A stretch of 64,000 bases of DNA, taken from Alcaligenes parafaecalis (GTDB taxonomy: Bacteria; Pseudomonadota; Gammaproteobacteria; Burkholderiales; Burkholderiaceae_B). Positions 25,770-35,640 of the stretch are shown here, in pieces. The stretch lies in contig NZ_JAPKNA010000004.1 of assembly GCF_026344135.1 (NCBI RefSeq), positions 355,923-419,922 of the forward strand, written 5' to 3'. Positions within the stretch are counted from its first letter, which is position 1, and every line of letters starts with the position of its first letter. A program made the translations under genes and the position numbers. Under the pieces are notes generated by a model that saw nothing but the letters and a program-made list of their open reading frames with translations, did no database searches and was not told where the DNA came from.

Positions 25770-27410
25770 ATGATGAAATCTATTCCTGTTGAACAAATTT
25801 GGCCTGACGCTTTTGCCCAGCGATATCGCGATGCTGGACACTGGCAAGGGGAAACATTTGGCGCTTTGCTGCGCACGCGCGCACAAAACCACCCGGAACG
25901 CGAAGCCATTGTTGGCGGCACCCAGCGCTGGACCTATGGCGCGCTGGACCAGTACGCCAGCCAGATCGCGGCAGGCCTGCTGCAAGCCGGTCTGCGCAAA
26001 GGCGACCGCGTTCTGGTACACCTGCCCAATATCCCTGAATTTGTCAGCGTAATTTTTGGCCTGTTCCGTGCCGGCCTGCTGCCGGTGTACGTACTGCCTG
26101 CGCACCGCATTACCGAAGTCGAGCACTTTGCCAATAGCGCGGACGCCCGCGCCTATATTGGTGTGGATACGCACGCCGGTTTTGACTACCTGCCTCTGGT
26201 ACGCGAGCTGCGTGAACGCTGCCCGCAGGTGGAGCAGGTTTACATCGTGGGTGAAGCGCAAGAATTCACCTCGCTGGCTCAGTTGCAAAGCAGCGCCGCT
26301 AATGTAGATGTGCCCGACTCGGCGGCCCAGCCCTCCGAAGTGGCTTTCCTGCAGATTTCCGGCGGCAGTACAGGCCTGTCCAAACTGATTCCCCGCACAC
26401 ACGACGACTACATCTACACCTTGCGCGAAAGCGCCAAGATCGCCGGTCTGGACGAGAACAGCGTGTTTCTGGGCGCTTTGCCCATTGCACACAACTTCCC
26501 CATGAGCTCGCCCGGTTTTCTGGGTGCGCTGTATGTCGGCGCCAAAGTGGTGCTGAGCCCTGCGCCCAGCCCGGACGTGTGCTTTGAACTGATCGAGCGC
26601 GAAGGCGTCACTGATACCAGTCTGGTCCCCCCGCTGCTGATGCTGTGGATGGATGCCGCCACCAAGACCAATGCCAATCTGAAATCGCTGCAAGTGATTC
26701 AGGTGGGCGGTGCCAAGCTGAACTCGGAAGCCGCCAAGCGCGTGCGCCCCACCCTGGGCGTGACCTTGCAGCAGGTGTTTGGCATGGCCGAAGGCCTGGT
26801 GAACTACACCCGCCTGGACGATCCCGAAGACACCATCATCAATACCCAGGGCCGCCCTATCAGCCCGGACGATGAAATCCTGATCGTGGACGACAGCGGT
26901 GACCCGGTCGCCCCTGGCGAAACCGGCTACCTGCTCACCCGTGGACCGTACACAATCCGCGCGTATCACAACAACCCGTCGGCCAATGCCCGCTCCTTTA
27001 CCGAGGACGGCTTTTACCGCACAGGCGACGTGGTGCGCATGACGCCCGAAGGCTATTTGATGGTTCAGGGCCGTGCCACTGACCACATCAACCGCGCTGG
27101 CGAGAAAATCTCCGCCGAGGAAATCGAAGACCATCTGCTGGCTCACCCGCAGGTCTTTGATGCCGCCGTGGTATCGGTGCCCGACGAATTTCTGGGCGAG
27201 CGCAGTTGCGCTTTCATCATCCCCAAGGATGACAAGCCGCGCGCCATTGAGCTGAAGAAATGGATACGCAGCCGTGGTCTGGCCGATTTCAAAGTGCCGG
27301 ATCAAATCGTGTTTGTGGACCGTTTCATGGAAACAGCGGCCCTGAAGATCAGCCGCAAAGAACTGCGCGCCCAGTTGCGCGAGCAATTAGAAAACACAAC
27401 GCAAGAATAA
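25770..27410 (+). CDS. entE: 2,3-Dihydroxybenzoate-AMP ligase
   Basis: 546 residues, ANL-superfamily adenylating enzyme that activates 2,3-dihydroxybenzoate and loads it on the aryl carrier protein. The P-loop is ISGGSTGLSKLIPRTHDDY. The pocket stretches AHNFPMSSPG and QVFGMAEGLVNYTRLDD keep the Asn, Ser and Val that mark DHB-type rather than salicylate-type enzymes (DhbE numbering N235, S240, V337). The C-terminal catalytic lysine lies in ALKISRKEL. The start is certain because homology to EntE begins within a few residues; a second ATG follows directly. The carrier gene begins 2 bp after the stop. Confidence 0.95.
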   Translation: MMKSIPVEQIWPDAFAQRYRDAGHWQGETFGALLRTRAQNHPEREAIVGGTQRWTYGALDQYASQIAAGLLQAGLRKGDRVLVHLPNIPEFVSVIFGLFRAGLLPVYVLPAHRITEVEHFANSADARAYIGVDTHAGFDYLPLVRELRERCPQVEQVYIVGEAQEFTSLAQLQSSAANVDVPDSAAQPSEVAFLQISGGSTGLSKLIPRTHDDYIYTLRESAKIAGLDENSVFLGALPIAHNFPMSSPGFLGALYVGAKVVLSPAPSPDVCFELIEREGVTDTSLVPPLLMLWMDAATKTNANLKSLQVIQVGGAKLNSEAAKRVRPTLGVTLQQVFGMAEGLVNYTRLDDPEDTIINTQGRPISPDDEILIVDDSGDPVAPGETGYLLTRGPYTIRAYHNNPSANARSFTEDGFYRTGDVVRMTPEGYLMVQGRATDHINRAGEKISAEEIEDHLLAHPQVFDAAVVSVPDEFLGERSCAFIIPKDDKPRAIELKKWIRSRGLADFKVPDQIVFVDRFMETAALKISRKELRAQLREQLENTTQE

Positions 27411-27412
27411 TC

Positions 27413-27658
27413 ATGAGTACTGCACTTACCCTGGAACGCATGCGGCAAGATATTGCCGCCATGCTGCATGAAGATCCTGAGGACATTCTGGACGATGACA
27501 ACCTGATCGATCTGGGCCTGGACTCCATGCGCGTCATGACCCTGGCCACCCGCTGGCGCGAAGCCGGTGCTCCTATCGAGTTTTCCGAAATGGCCTCGGT
27601 TGTCACCCTGGGCCAATGGTGGTCGCTGATCGAGCGTGCCCAACAAAACGGCCGCTGA
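27413..27658 (+). CDS. Free-standing aryl carrier protein
   Basis: 81 residues, a single acyl-carrier fold with the phosphopantetheine serine at 38 in DLGLDSMRV. The ATG at 27413 lies 2 bp after entE; the frame is open upstream only as a shadow of entE. In E. coli this domain is the C-terminal part of EntB, but here it is a separate gene and the isochorismatase (35641-36279) lacks it. It should carry 2,3-dihydroxybenzoate from EntE to the NRPS condensation domain. Confidence 0.92.
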   Translation: MSTALTLERMRQDIAAMLHEDPEDILDDDNLIDLGLDSMRVMTLATRWREAGAPIEFSEMASVVTLGQWWSLIERAQQNGR

Positions 27659-27679
27659 TTCTCTTACTGCAACACGCTT

Positions 27680-30600
27680 ATGTTTAGCTCTCCTTCCGAA
27701 CAGCCATTGCGCCCCCTGACCGAAGCACAAGAAGGTCTTTGGTACGCCCAGCGTTTGGACCCGCTTAACCCGATCTTCAATACCGGGCACTGCACGCATA
27801 TTCACTCTGCGCTGGACACAGCGCTGTTTGCACAAGCCATCACGCTGACGCTGACCGAAGCTGACGCCTTGACCTTGCGCATGGTGGATACTCCCAACGG
27901 CCCTGCCCAGTACCTGCGTCCGCAAGAACCCATCCAGCTAGAGATTGTTGACCTGTCCGCGCACGCGGATGGTGCCGAACAAGCGCAAACGCAGCTTATG
28001 GCTGACCTGCGCACGCCGCTGGACCCAACCATTGCGCCCTTGGCACGACATATTCTGTTTGTGCTCGGGCCCAAGCACCACCTCTGGTATCAACGCATCC
28101 ATCACCTGGCCGCTGACGGCTATGGCATGGCGCTGATCGAGACACGTGTGGTCAAGCTCTACAAAGCCTTGTTGAGCGGTCGTGAAGATCATGGTCATGC
28201 ACTGGAGTCATTCACTCTTTTGCAAGATGACGACCAAAGCTATCGGAATAGCGAGCGCCGCAGCAAGGACAGACAATTCTGGCTGGATACCTTGAGCGAT
28301 GCAGAACCCGCCCAAAGCCTGAGCGAATCTCAGGCCTTGAGCGACCATCATTTCCTGCTGGCCCGCAGCGCCGTCAAGCCGGAGCTGACCACCAGCCTGC
28401 AAGCATTGGCACAAAGCAGCGACATCAGTTGGCCAGACATTCTGACGGGCCTGACCGCCGCCTATGTGCGCCGTCACACCCGCCAGGATGAATGCACCGT
28501 CGGTGTGCCGTGGATGGGACGTCTGGGCCACATCAGCGCCCGTATCGTCTCTACCGTCATGAACGTGGCTCCGCTGCGCTTGCAGATCGACGAATCCCAG
28601 CCTTTGAATCAGTACCTGATTCAGGTTTCCAAGGCCCTGCGTCAGGCACGTCGCCACGGCCGTTATCGCAGTGAGCAACTGCGTCGTGATCTGGGTTTGC
28701 TGGGTGGCATGCGCCGCCTGCACGGCCCCATCATCAACGTCCTGCCTTTCGATGCGCCCTACGAACAAGCAGGCCTGACCGCCAGCCAGACCGTGCTGTG
28801 CGCTGGTCCCGTGGAAGATCTGAACTTCACCTTCCGTGCCCAGCCCGATGCCGGTGGCTTGCGTCTGGAAGTAGAAGCCAACCCGCGTCTGTACACCGAA
28901 GAGCAGATTCAAACCCATCTGGTCCGTCTGGAGCAGTTCCTGCTGCGCGCTTTGCAGGCCGACACGCTATCTGCTGTGCCTACGCTGACGGAAGCGGAGC
29001 ATCATCACTGGATTGAAACCGTTAATCAGACAGCGCATCCGGTTCCCGAGACCACGCTATGGGCACTGATTCACGCCCAGTTGCAGGCCCACCCGGAACA
29101 AAGTGGTCTGGAGTTTGAAAGCAAAAAGCTCAGCTACGCCCAAATCGACGAGCAAACCGCCAATCTGGCCGCACAACTGCGCCTGGCTGGTGTGCAGACC
29201 GGCGATATCGTCGCCGTCGCCTTGCCCCGCTCATTGGAACTGGTGTTGAGCTTGCTGGCCATTCATCGTGCCGGTGCCGCCTACTTGCCACTGGATCTGG
29301 ACCAGCCCGCCGATCGCCTGAACACCATCTTGCAGGCCGCTCAACCACGCTTGCTGGTCGGCCAGCCCGATTGCACGCTGAACGCCACCCTGCTGGTTCC
29401 TCAGCCTGAACAGGCTTGCAGCACAGACGCCTGGACAGCCGCTGGCCCGCATGACCCGTCTTACCTGATCTACACCTCCGGCTCTACCGGCACCCCCAAA
29501 GGCGTGCTGGTCAACCACGACGCCATCGTCAACCGTCTGGTGTGGATGCAAACGCATTACGGCATTGGTGCCGGTGATCGCATTCTGCAAAAGACCCCAG
29601 CCACCTTTGACGTGTCGGTGTGGGAGTTCTTCCTGCCTTTCCTGTCGGGTGCGACTCTGGTCGTGGCCCCGCCACAAGCGCACCGCGATCCGGCCCATAT
29701 TGCCCGACTGATGCGCGAACAGAGCATCTCTGTGCTGCACTTTGTGCCCTCCATGCTCAGCGCCTTTCTGGATGAGCCTGCCGCTCGTGGACTGGCGCCG
29801 CGTCTGGTGTTTTGTAGCGGAGAAGAACTGTCGGCCGCTACCCGCGACCGCTTCCACTCCCTGCTGAACGCCGAGCTGCACAATCTGTACGGCCCTACCG
29901 AAGCCGCCGTGGACGTGTCCTACTGGCCTGCTTCGCGCGACGACAAATCCCAGCCTGTACCTATCGGTTTCCCCGTGTGGAACACCGCCCTGTACATTCT
30001 CGACGAACAATTGCAGCCCGTGCCACCCGGTGTAGCCGGTCATCTGTACTTGGCTGGCCGTCAACTGGCCCAAGGTTACTGGGGTCGCCCGGACCTGACC
30101 GCCGAACGCTTTGTCCCCGATCCTTACGCCCTACATGGCGACCGCATGTACGCCACCGGCGACGTGGCCCGCTGGCGTGAAGATGGCGCAGTTATTTTCC
30201 TGGGTCGCTCCGACCACCAGATCAAGCTGCGTGGCCAGCGTATCGAGCTGGGCGAAATTGAAGCCTTGCTGGCTCGCCACCCCGATGTGGCCCATGTCGC
30301 CGTTATTGCCCGTGAAGATGTACCCGGTCAAATGGCCATCGTGGCCTACTGGGTGCCGCAGGCAGACAGCCAATGCACTGACAACACCCTGGCAGCCTAT
30401 GTAGGCGAGCACTTGCCATCCTATATGGTGCCCAGTGCCTGGATCAGCCTGGACGCACTGCCCGTAACGGCAAACGGCAAGCTGGACCGCAAGGCCCTGC
30501 CCGTCCCTGCCTTGCAGGCACGCTCGGCTGGTTTGCCACTGGAAGGCGCCACTCAACACCAAATCGCCGCCGCTTTCGCCACCGTGCTGGAAAGCAGCGA

Positions 30601-31603
30601 CACGTTTTACGCTGACGACGACTTTTTCGCCCTGGGCGGTCATTCGCTGCTGGCCGCCAAACTGGCCCTGATACTGCGCGAAGCCCGCGGCCAAGCCGTG
30701 TCAATTGGCACTATTTTTGAATTCCCCACCATTGCCCGTCTGGCCAAACATCTGGATCAGGCAGGCAGTACCGCCGCCGATGGCTTTGGCCCCATCATCA
30801 CTTTGCGCCCAGGTCAGAACGAACAGCCCGCGCTATTTGTGATTCACCCGGCTGGTGGCTTGTCCTGGTGCTATGGTGCGCTGGCGCGTCATCTGCCCCC
30901 TGGCCGTACCGTCTATGGCTTGCAAGCCAGTGTCTTGTCTGATCCTTCGCTGGGTCTGGATGGCAGCCTGGATGCCATGGCCAAAGTCTATGTAGACCGT
31001 ATCGAACAAGTACAGCCACACGGCCCCTACCATCTGGCAGGCTGGTCGGTGGGCGGCATTATTGCTCAGGCCATGGCGGTCGAGCTGCGCCGTCGCGGTC
31101 AATTAGTCGGCATGTTGTCCTTGCTGGACGCCTATCCCAGCGACGCCTGGCGTAACGAACCACCTCCCGAGCCCAACGCTATCTACAAGGCCCTGCTGCA
31201 TATCGCAGGCCATGACCCGGACAGCTTGCCCGACGTTTCCCTGACCCGTCAGGGTGTGGTGGACTTCCTCAAGCGCAGCGGTCACCCGCTGGCCGAGTTG
31301 CCCGACACGCGTCTGGACTGCGTATTCCAGGTGGTCGAGAACAATAACCGCCTGGTGCGTCTGTACGAGCATCACGCGTATGACGGCTCCATGCTGTATT
31401 TCCGCGCCGCTCTGGATCACGCAGGTACACAATTGCATCCCGATTTGTGGAAGCCCTATGCAGGGCAGTTGGACGTGCACGATATTGCCTCCCTGCACGC
31501 GCATTTGACCGGTACTGAAGCTGTGGCCATCATGGCCCCGCTAATGGACTCGGCCATGGCTTTCGCCGAACAGGCACAAGCCCAACCTGAACTCGATGTA
31601 TAA
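27680..31603 (+). CDS. entF: Enterobactin-synthase-like NRPS (C-A-T-TE)
   Basis: 1307 residues, close to E. coli EntF. Domains: condensation (about 10-430, active site HHLAADG at 141-147); adenylation (about 460-950, core TSGSTGTPKG near 595); thiolation (GGHSLL, Ser989); thioesterase (about 1050-1300, GWSVGG nucleophile Ser1123). In the adenylation pocket the residues around FDVSVWEFF, HFVPSM, FCSGEE and LYGPTEAAVDVS match the EntF serine pocket. It should condense dihydroxybenzoate with L-serine and cyclise the products, most simply to the trilactone. Ring size cannot be read from sequence. It lies 21 bp after the carrier gene and 3 bp before the exporter gene. Confidence 0.94.
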   Translation: MFSSPSEQPLRPLTEAQEGLWYAQRLDPLNPIFNTGHCTHIHSALDTALFAQAITLTLTEADALTLRMVDTPNGPAQYLRPQEPIQLEIVDLSAHADGAEQAQTQLMADLRTPLDPTIAPLARHILFVLGPKHHLWYQRIHHLAADGYGMALIETRVVKLYKALLSGREDHGHALESFTLLQDDDQSYRNSERRSKDRQFWLDTLSDAEPAQSLSESQALSDHHFLLARSAVKPELTTSLQALAQSSDISWPDILTGLTAAYVRRHTRQDECTVGVPWMGRLGHISARIVSTVMNVAPLRLQIDESQPLNQYLIQVSKALRQARRHGRYRSEQLRRDLGLLGGMRRLHGPIINVLPFDAPYEQAGLTASQTVLCAGPVEDLNFTFRAQPDAGGLRLEVEANPRLYTEEQIQTHLVRLEQFLLRALQADTLSAVPTLTEAEHHHWIETVNQTAHPVPETTLWALIHAQLQAHPEQSGLEFESKKLSYAQIDEQTANLAAQLRLAGVQTGDIVAVALPRSLELVLSLLAIHRAGAAYLPLDLDQPADRLNTILQAAQPRLLVGQPDCTLNATLLVPQPEQACSTDAWTAAGPHDPSYLIYTSGSTGTPKGVLVNHDAIVNRLVWMQTHYGIGAGDRILQKTPATFDVSVWEFFLPFLSGATLVVAPPQAHRDPAHIARLMREQSISVLHFVPSMLSAFLDEPAARGLAPRLVFCSGEELSAATRDRFHSLLNAELHNLYGPTEAAVDVSYWPASRDDKSQPVPIGFPVWNTALYILDEQLQPVPPGVAGHLYLAGRQLAQGYWGRPDLTAERFVPDPYALHGDRMYATGDVARWREDGAVIFLGRSDHQIKLRGQRIELGEIEALLARHPDVAHVAVIAREDVPGQMAIVAYWVPQADSQCTDNTLAAYVGEHLPSYMVPSAWISLDALPVTANGKLDRKALPVPALQARSAGLPLEGATQHQIAAAFATVLESSDTFYADDDFFALGGHSLLAAKLALILREARGQAVSIGTIFEFPTIARLAKHLDQAGSTAADGFGPIITLRPGQNEQPALFVIHPAGGLSWCYGALARHLPPGRTVYGLQASVLSDPSLGLDGSLDAMAKVYVDRIEQVQPHGPYHLAGWSVGGIIAQAMAVELRRRGQLVGMLSLLDAYPSDAWRNEPPPEPNAIYKALLHIAGHDPDSLPDVSLTRQGVVDFLKRSGHPLAELPDTRLDCVFQVVENNNRLVRLYEHHAYDGSMLYFRAALDHAGTQLHPDLWKPYAGQLDVHDIASLHAHLTGTEAVAIMAPLMDSAMAFAEQAQAQPELDV

Positions 31604-31606
31604 GCC

Positions 31607-32857
31607 ATGTCTGTAAGACGTTTCTTTCTGGATATCTCACCGCTGATCGAAAGCCGGGCATTCCGCTTTGCCTACTTCGCTCGGGCCGCAACCGTGCTGG
31701 TCACCGGCATGTTGATGGTGGCCGCCAGTGTGCAGTTGTATGAGCTGACCAAATCCAGTGTGGCCGTTGCCTTCCTGAACGTGTCTATGGCCACACCGAT
31801 GGTGCTGGCGCTGATTGTGGGCGGTGTCTTGTCCGACCGTGTGGACAGACGCAGCTTGATGGTCTGGTCGCGCAGCGTCTATATCATCAGCGTGGTGCTG
31901 TTCCTGCTCAATACCCTGCTGCCCACGCCCCAGGTCTGGCTGATTTATGTAGCTGCAGCCATTGGTGGCGCGGCAGGCGGGATCAGCGTTCCCGCCATGA
32001 TGTCAGCAACACCGGCGCTGGTCGGTCGCGACAAGCTGGCTGCAGCGGCTGCCCTGTCCGGTCTGGCCATGCAGTTGGGCGGCATTATTGGCCCTGCGCT
32101 GGCTGGCGTTCTGATTGCTGGCCCTGGCCTGGTGTTCTGCTACGTGATCGTGCTGTGCGGTGTCATCGTCACCCCATTGCTCTTGCGAGCCCTGCCGCCT
32201 TTGCCTCCACAAGCCGGTAAGCAGCCACAGAAAAACGCCTTCCAGTCCCTGCGCGATGGGCTGGCCTTTGTTGCCAGCCACCCCTTGCTACGCGCCCTGC
32301 TGCTGATTGATCTGGCCGCCCTGATTCTGGCGACGCCCCTGGCTTTGATGCCCGAATGGGGCGACACCATTTTGAAGATGGGTGCCACTGCCACCGGCTA
32401 CCTTTACGCCGCTCCGGCTGTAGGTGCCACGCTGGCCGCTCTGTCCAGCGGCTGGTGCCGCCAAGTCTCCCGTCCCGGTGCGGCCATTGTGATTGCCGTG
32501 CTGATCTGGGGTCTGGCCGTGGCCGCCCTGTCCTTGCAACCGACCTTATGGTGGGCCCTGATTTGCCTGGCCATCATGGGTGCCGCCGATACAATCTCCA
32601 AAATCATGCGCATGGCGCTGGTTCAGCACCACACTCCCGACTACCTGCTGGGCCGTGTCTCCAGCCTGTGGATGACGCAGTACTCCCTGGGTCAGGCGCT
32701 GGGCAATATGCAGATGGGCTATCTGTCTCGCCTGCTCAGTCCGGCCGTCGCCGTTGCGGTAGGGGGCTTGGCCTGTGCCGCGGTAGCGGGTGGTTTCGGA
32801 ATTTTCAATCAAGGCCTGCGTTCGGCCAGCAAACAGGATGGCCCTCCCAATGCCTGA
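31607..32857 (+). CDS. entS: EntS-like MFS siderophore exporter
   Basis: 416 residues with twelve hydrophobic segments. It has the MFS motif A GGVLSDRVDRRSLMVWSR between TM2 and TM3 and an EntS-type N-terminus (RRFFLDISPLIESRAFRFAYFARAATVL). EntS pumps enterobactin from cytoplasm to periplasm. The gene sits directly behind entF (3-bp gap), which supports the same role here. It is followed by a 97-bp gap before the beta-propeller gene. Confidence 0.92.
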   Translation: MSVRRFFLDISPLIESRAFRFAYFARAATVLVTGMLMVAASVQLYELTKSSVAVAFLNVSMATPMVLALIVGGVLSDRVDRRSLMVWSRSVYIISVVLFLLNTLLPTPQVWLIYVAAAIGGAAGGISVPAMMSATPALVGRDKLAAAAALSGLAMQLGGIIGPALAGVLIAGPGLVFCYVIVLCGVIVTPLLLRALPPLPPQAGKQPQKNAFQSLRDGLAFVASHPLLRALLLIDLAALILATPLALMPEWGDTILKMGATATGYLYAAPAVGATLAALSSGWCRQVSRPGAAIVIAVLIWGLAVAALSLQPTLWWALICLAIMGAADTISKIMRMALVQHHTPDYLLGRVSSLWMTQYSLGQALGNMQMGYLSRLLSPAVAVAVGGLACAAVAGGFGIFNQGLRSASKQDGPPNA

Positions 32858-32954
32858 CATCTCGATTTTGTTCTACCCACGCCTGCTGCACGCCTGTAGA
32901 AAGAGCTCCTACATGGACCGTCTTGTCGACCGAACCTTTATTTAGGATTAAAAG

Positions 32955-34352
32955 ATGCTAATCAATGTCAATTGCATTCGCCGTACCCCTGCTGCACTGC
33001 TGCGCAAGGCCGGCCTGAGCGCCGCCGTCCTGTCCTTGTCCCTGGCCAATGCCTTTGCCGCTCCCGCCTTTGACCAGCCTGATACTGACTTCCGTGGCTC
33101 CATGAATGCCGCTGGCGTGGTCTACGCAGGCAGCGAAGCCCAACTGGCAGGCCGTGGTTTCACCCCCGGTCAGGAAGTCATCCTGCTGCAAAACGGTCAT
33201 GCCCTGACCCCTGCCGCCCTGGTCGCCGATAAAGACGGCAATTTGAGCACCACCGTTGCCATTCCTGCTGACGCCGCCGTTGGCGTGCACCCAGTGGTCA
33301 TGCAGGTCAGCAAGCCATCCACAGCCGAAGTCTTCAACCTGAAGGTTTCCCCTAAAGTTGAGCTGAGCGGCCAGGACAAGTTCGAGCTGCAATCCCAGCA
33401 CCTGGTGCCCGGTTTGTACCAAAGCGCCTACAGCCCCAAGAACAAAGTGCTGTTCGTGACGTCCGCCGTGGGCCGCCCACCAGTCAAGCAATCCCAACTG
33501 GTTAAAGTCAACGCCAAGACCCTGGCCGTTGAAGCCAGCGTGACACCTGCCGCCCAAAAAGGCCGTGACGATGGTCAGGTTCAAGCCGTATACGGCGTGG
33601 ACGTGGACGACAAGCAAGGCAATGTCTGGGTTACCAACACCCGCAGCAGCTCCGTCGCTGTTTACAGCCAGAAAGACCTGAAACTGGTCAAACAGTTTGA
33701 AGACGGCGTCGTCAGCCACCCACGTGATGTGGTTGTGGACGAAAAAACCAACCGTGCTTACGTGTCCTCGCCCGGCGCTGACACCCTGGCCGTGTTCGAC
33801 ACCAAAAAGCTGACTCAGTTGGACCCGATCGAACTGCAATCGAAAACCCGCAACAAGCCCGGCAGCATGAGCCTGATCCTGGACGCTGAAAAAGACCGTC
33901 TGTACACCGTCAGCGCCAGCACCAATGAGCTGATCATTGTGGATCTGAAAAACGGCAATGCTCAGACCGTGTTCCCCATTCCTGGCGCACGTGGCCTGGC
34001 TGGCGTATCGGTAGACAGCAAGAATGACCAAGTCTATGTAGCCGCCCAAGGCAGCGACAACCTGCTGATCATCAACGCCAAAGACGGTGCTATTCAGCAC
34101 GACATCAAGATTGGCGCTGGCGCCTTGAACGTGGTCTTTGATCCCAAGACATCGCTGGCTTACGTGGCCTCTCGCGGTGCTGGCACCGTGACCGTTGTTA
34201 ACGGTAAAGGCGAAATCGTTGCCAACCTGGACGGCGGCAGCTTCCCCAACCACGTCTCGCTGGATGGCGAAGGCAATGCCTACCTGGTCAACAAATCCAA
34301 AGGTAAGGATGACCAGACGGCTGACCGCATTACGCGTCTTCACCTGAAGTAA
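32955..34352 (+). CDS. Secreted YncE-like YVTN beta-propeller protein
   Basis: 465 residues. A long signal peptide (about 1-35, ending NAFAAPAF) is followed by an Ig-like N-terminal segment (GRGFTPGQEVILLQNGHAL). Then comes a seven-bladed propeller with YVTN-type repeats, for example NVWVTNTRSSSVAVYS, RAYVSSPGADTLAVFD, QVYVAAQGSDNLLIIN, LAYVASRGAGTVTVVN. E. coli YncE, of the same type, is iron-repressed and periplasmic. Location inside the siderophore operon between exporter and isochorismate synthase suggests a periplasmic role in siderophore handling or export. This is an inference; no catalytic residues are recognised. An AGGA site precedes the ATG. Confidence 0.85.
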   Translation: MLINVNCIRRTPAALLRKAGLSAAVLSLSLANAFAAPAFDQPDTDFRGSMNAAGVVYAGSEAQLAGRGFTPGQEVILLQNGHALTPAALVADKDGNLSTTVAIPADAAVGVHPVVMQVSKPSTAEVFNLKVSPKVELSGQDKFELQSQHLVPGLYQSAYSPKNKVLFVTSAVGRPPVKQSQLVKVNAKTLAVEASVTPAAQKGRDDGQVQAVYGVDVDDKQGNVWVTNTRSSSVAVYSQKDLKLVKQFEDGVVSHPRDVVVDEKTNRAYVSSPGADTLAVFDTKKLTQLDPIELQSKTRNKPGSMSLILDAEKDRLYTVSASTNELIIVDLKNGNAQTVFPIPGARGLAGVSVDSKNDQVYVAAQGSDNLLIINAKDGAIQHDIKIGAGALNVVFDPKTSLAYVASRGAGTVTVVNGKGEIVANLDGGSFPNHVSLDGEGNAYLVNKSKGKDDQTADRITRLHLK

Positions 34353-34420
34353 TCGCCCGACGCGCCCCTGCTGTCGCAAGGGGCGCAAAGGCAAAACCCT
34401 TGCCCTTGAAAAGGACTCCT

Positions 34421-35626
34421 ATGACAAGCCGTATCGACGACCAAGTCCGCCACGCCACCATTGAAGAATGGTTAAGGCAGTACCAGGCCGACAGCAGCGT
34501 ATTTGCCTCTCCCACCATCAGTTTGATGGCACACGGCACGGCATTGGAGCGGCATACCTCGAATGCCCAAGGACAATTATTGAAGGATGCTCAAACCTTG
34601 CTGGCGCAAGCCGCCCAGCAAGGTTTGGACGCCCCCATGCTGCTAGGTGTGATCCCTTTTAATCCGGCACGCGAAGCCTATTTGCGCGTTCCCAAAGAAT
34701 ACCAGCGCGATCCCGTCTTGCTGCGTCCCGTCCAGCGCCCACCGCTGGCCAAATCCGGCAACACCATTGCCAGCCAGAGTCTGCTGCCCGATGGCGAAGG
34801 CTACGAAGACAGCGTCAGCTGCATTCTGGCGACGATGCGCGAACAGAACATTTCCAAAACCGTGATGGCCCGTACCGTGACCATCACGCTGAACGAAGCC
34901 CTGGATCGTCAGACTGTGTTGAGCAATATGCTCCACAGCAATCCGGCTGGCTATACCTATGCCCTGCCCCTGCCGGGCGGCGACTCACAAGATCCGGACC
35001 TGTTTTTTGGGGCCAGCCCCGAACTGCTGGTGCGTCGTCAAGGCGATCTGGTCACCGTGAATCCACTGGCAGGCACAGCACCCCGCTTTGCCGATCCGCA
35101 GCGCGATCAGGCCAGTGCCGAAGGCTTGATGGCCTCCAGCAAAGACCTGCGTGAACATGCGTATGTGATCGAAGACGTGGTGCGCATCCTGTCCCAATTC
35201 TGCGACTCCATGGAAGTGCCCGACGGCCCCAGCCTGACCAGCACCGCTAACCTGTGGCACCTGTCCACGCGTATCAGTGGCCGCTTGCGCGACCCATCAG
35301 TCACCTCTTTGGAACTGGCCCTGGCCATGCATCCCACACCAGCGGTATGCGGCCTGCCAACCCAGCCTGCCATGCAGGCCATCGAAGTCACTGAAGTCTT
35401 TGATCGCGGCTACTTCGCAGGTGCAATAGGCTGGAACGACCACGAAGGTAACGGCGAATGGGCCGTCGCCATCCGCTGCGGACACTACACCCAACAAGGC
35501 CTGACCCTATCGGCTGGCGCGGGCATCGTGGACGGTTCCGTCCCCGCCCTGGAACGCCAGGAAACCGGCAATAAACTCATGACCCTGATCAACTCATTGG
35601 GTCTGGCGCAAAACATAACACTTTAA
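34421..35626 (+). CDS. entC: Isochorismate synthase
   Basis: 401 residues from the ATG at 34421 after AAGGACT; a TTG at 34400 is in frame but unneeded. Chorismate-binding enzyme fold, with the general-base lysine region ISKTVMARTV, FFGASPELLVRR, NPLAGTAPR and the C-terminal HPTPAVCGLP and GAGIVDGS motifs shared by EntC, MenF and TrpE. Converts chorismate to isochorismate, the first step to 2,3-dihydroxybenzoate. Next to an isochorismatase and EntA, the EntC assignment is secure. The isochorismatase gene follows 14 bp downstream. Confidence 0.94.
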   Translation: MTSRIDDQVRHATIEEWLRQYQADSSVFASPTISLMAHGTALERHTSNAQGQLLKDAQTLLAQAAQQGLDAPMLLGVIPFNPAREAYLRVPKEYQRDPVLLRPVQRPPLAKSGNTIASQSLLPDGEGYEDSVSCILATMREQNISKTVMARTVTITLNEALDRQTVLSNMLHSNPAGYTYALPLPGGDSQDPDLFFGASPELLVRRQGDLVTVNPLAGTAPRFADPQRDQASAEGLMASSKDLREHAYVIEDVVRILSQFCDSMEVPDGPSLTSTANLWHLSTRISGRLRDPSVTSLELALAMHPTPAVCGLPTQPAMQAIEVTEVFDRGYFAGAIGWNDHEGNGEWAVAIRCGHYTQQGLTLSAGAGIVDGSVPALERQETGNKLMTLINSLGLAQNITL

Positions 35627-35640
35627 CGGAGACACGACCC

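Noticed and set aside
25740..27386. 548-codon open frame on the minus strand
   Set aside because: Shadow of entE, whose sense translation matches the whole family length.
32957..32975. Possible Fur box over the start of the beta-propeller gene
   Set aside because: Only about 11 of 19 consensus positions match and it lies inside the coding start; no better than chance in AT-rich sequence.
32958..34394. 478-codon open frame on the minus strand
   Set aside because: Shadow of the beta-propeller gene; sense strand has signal peptide and repeats.
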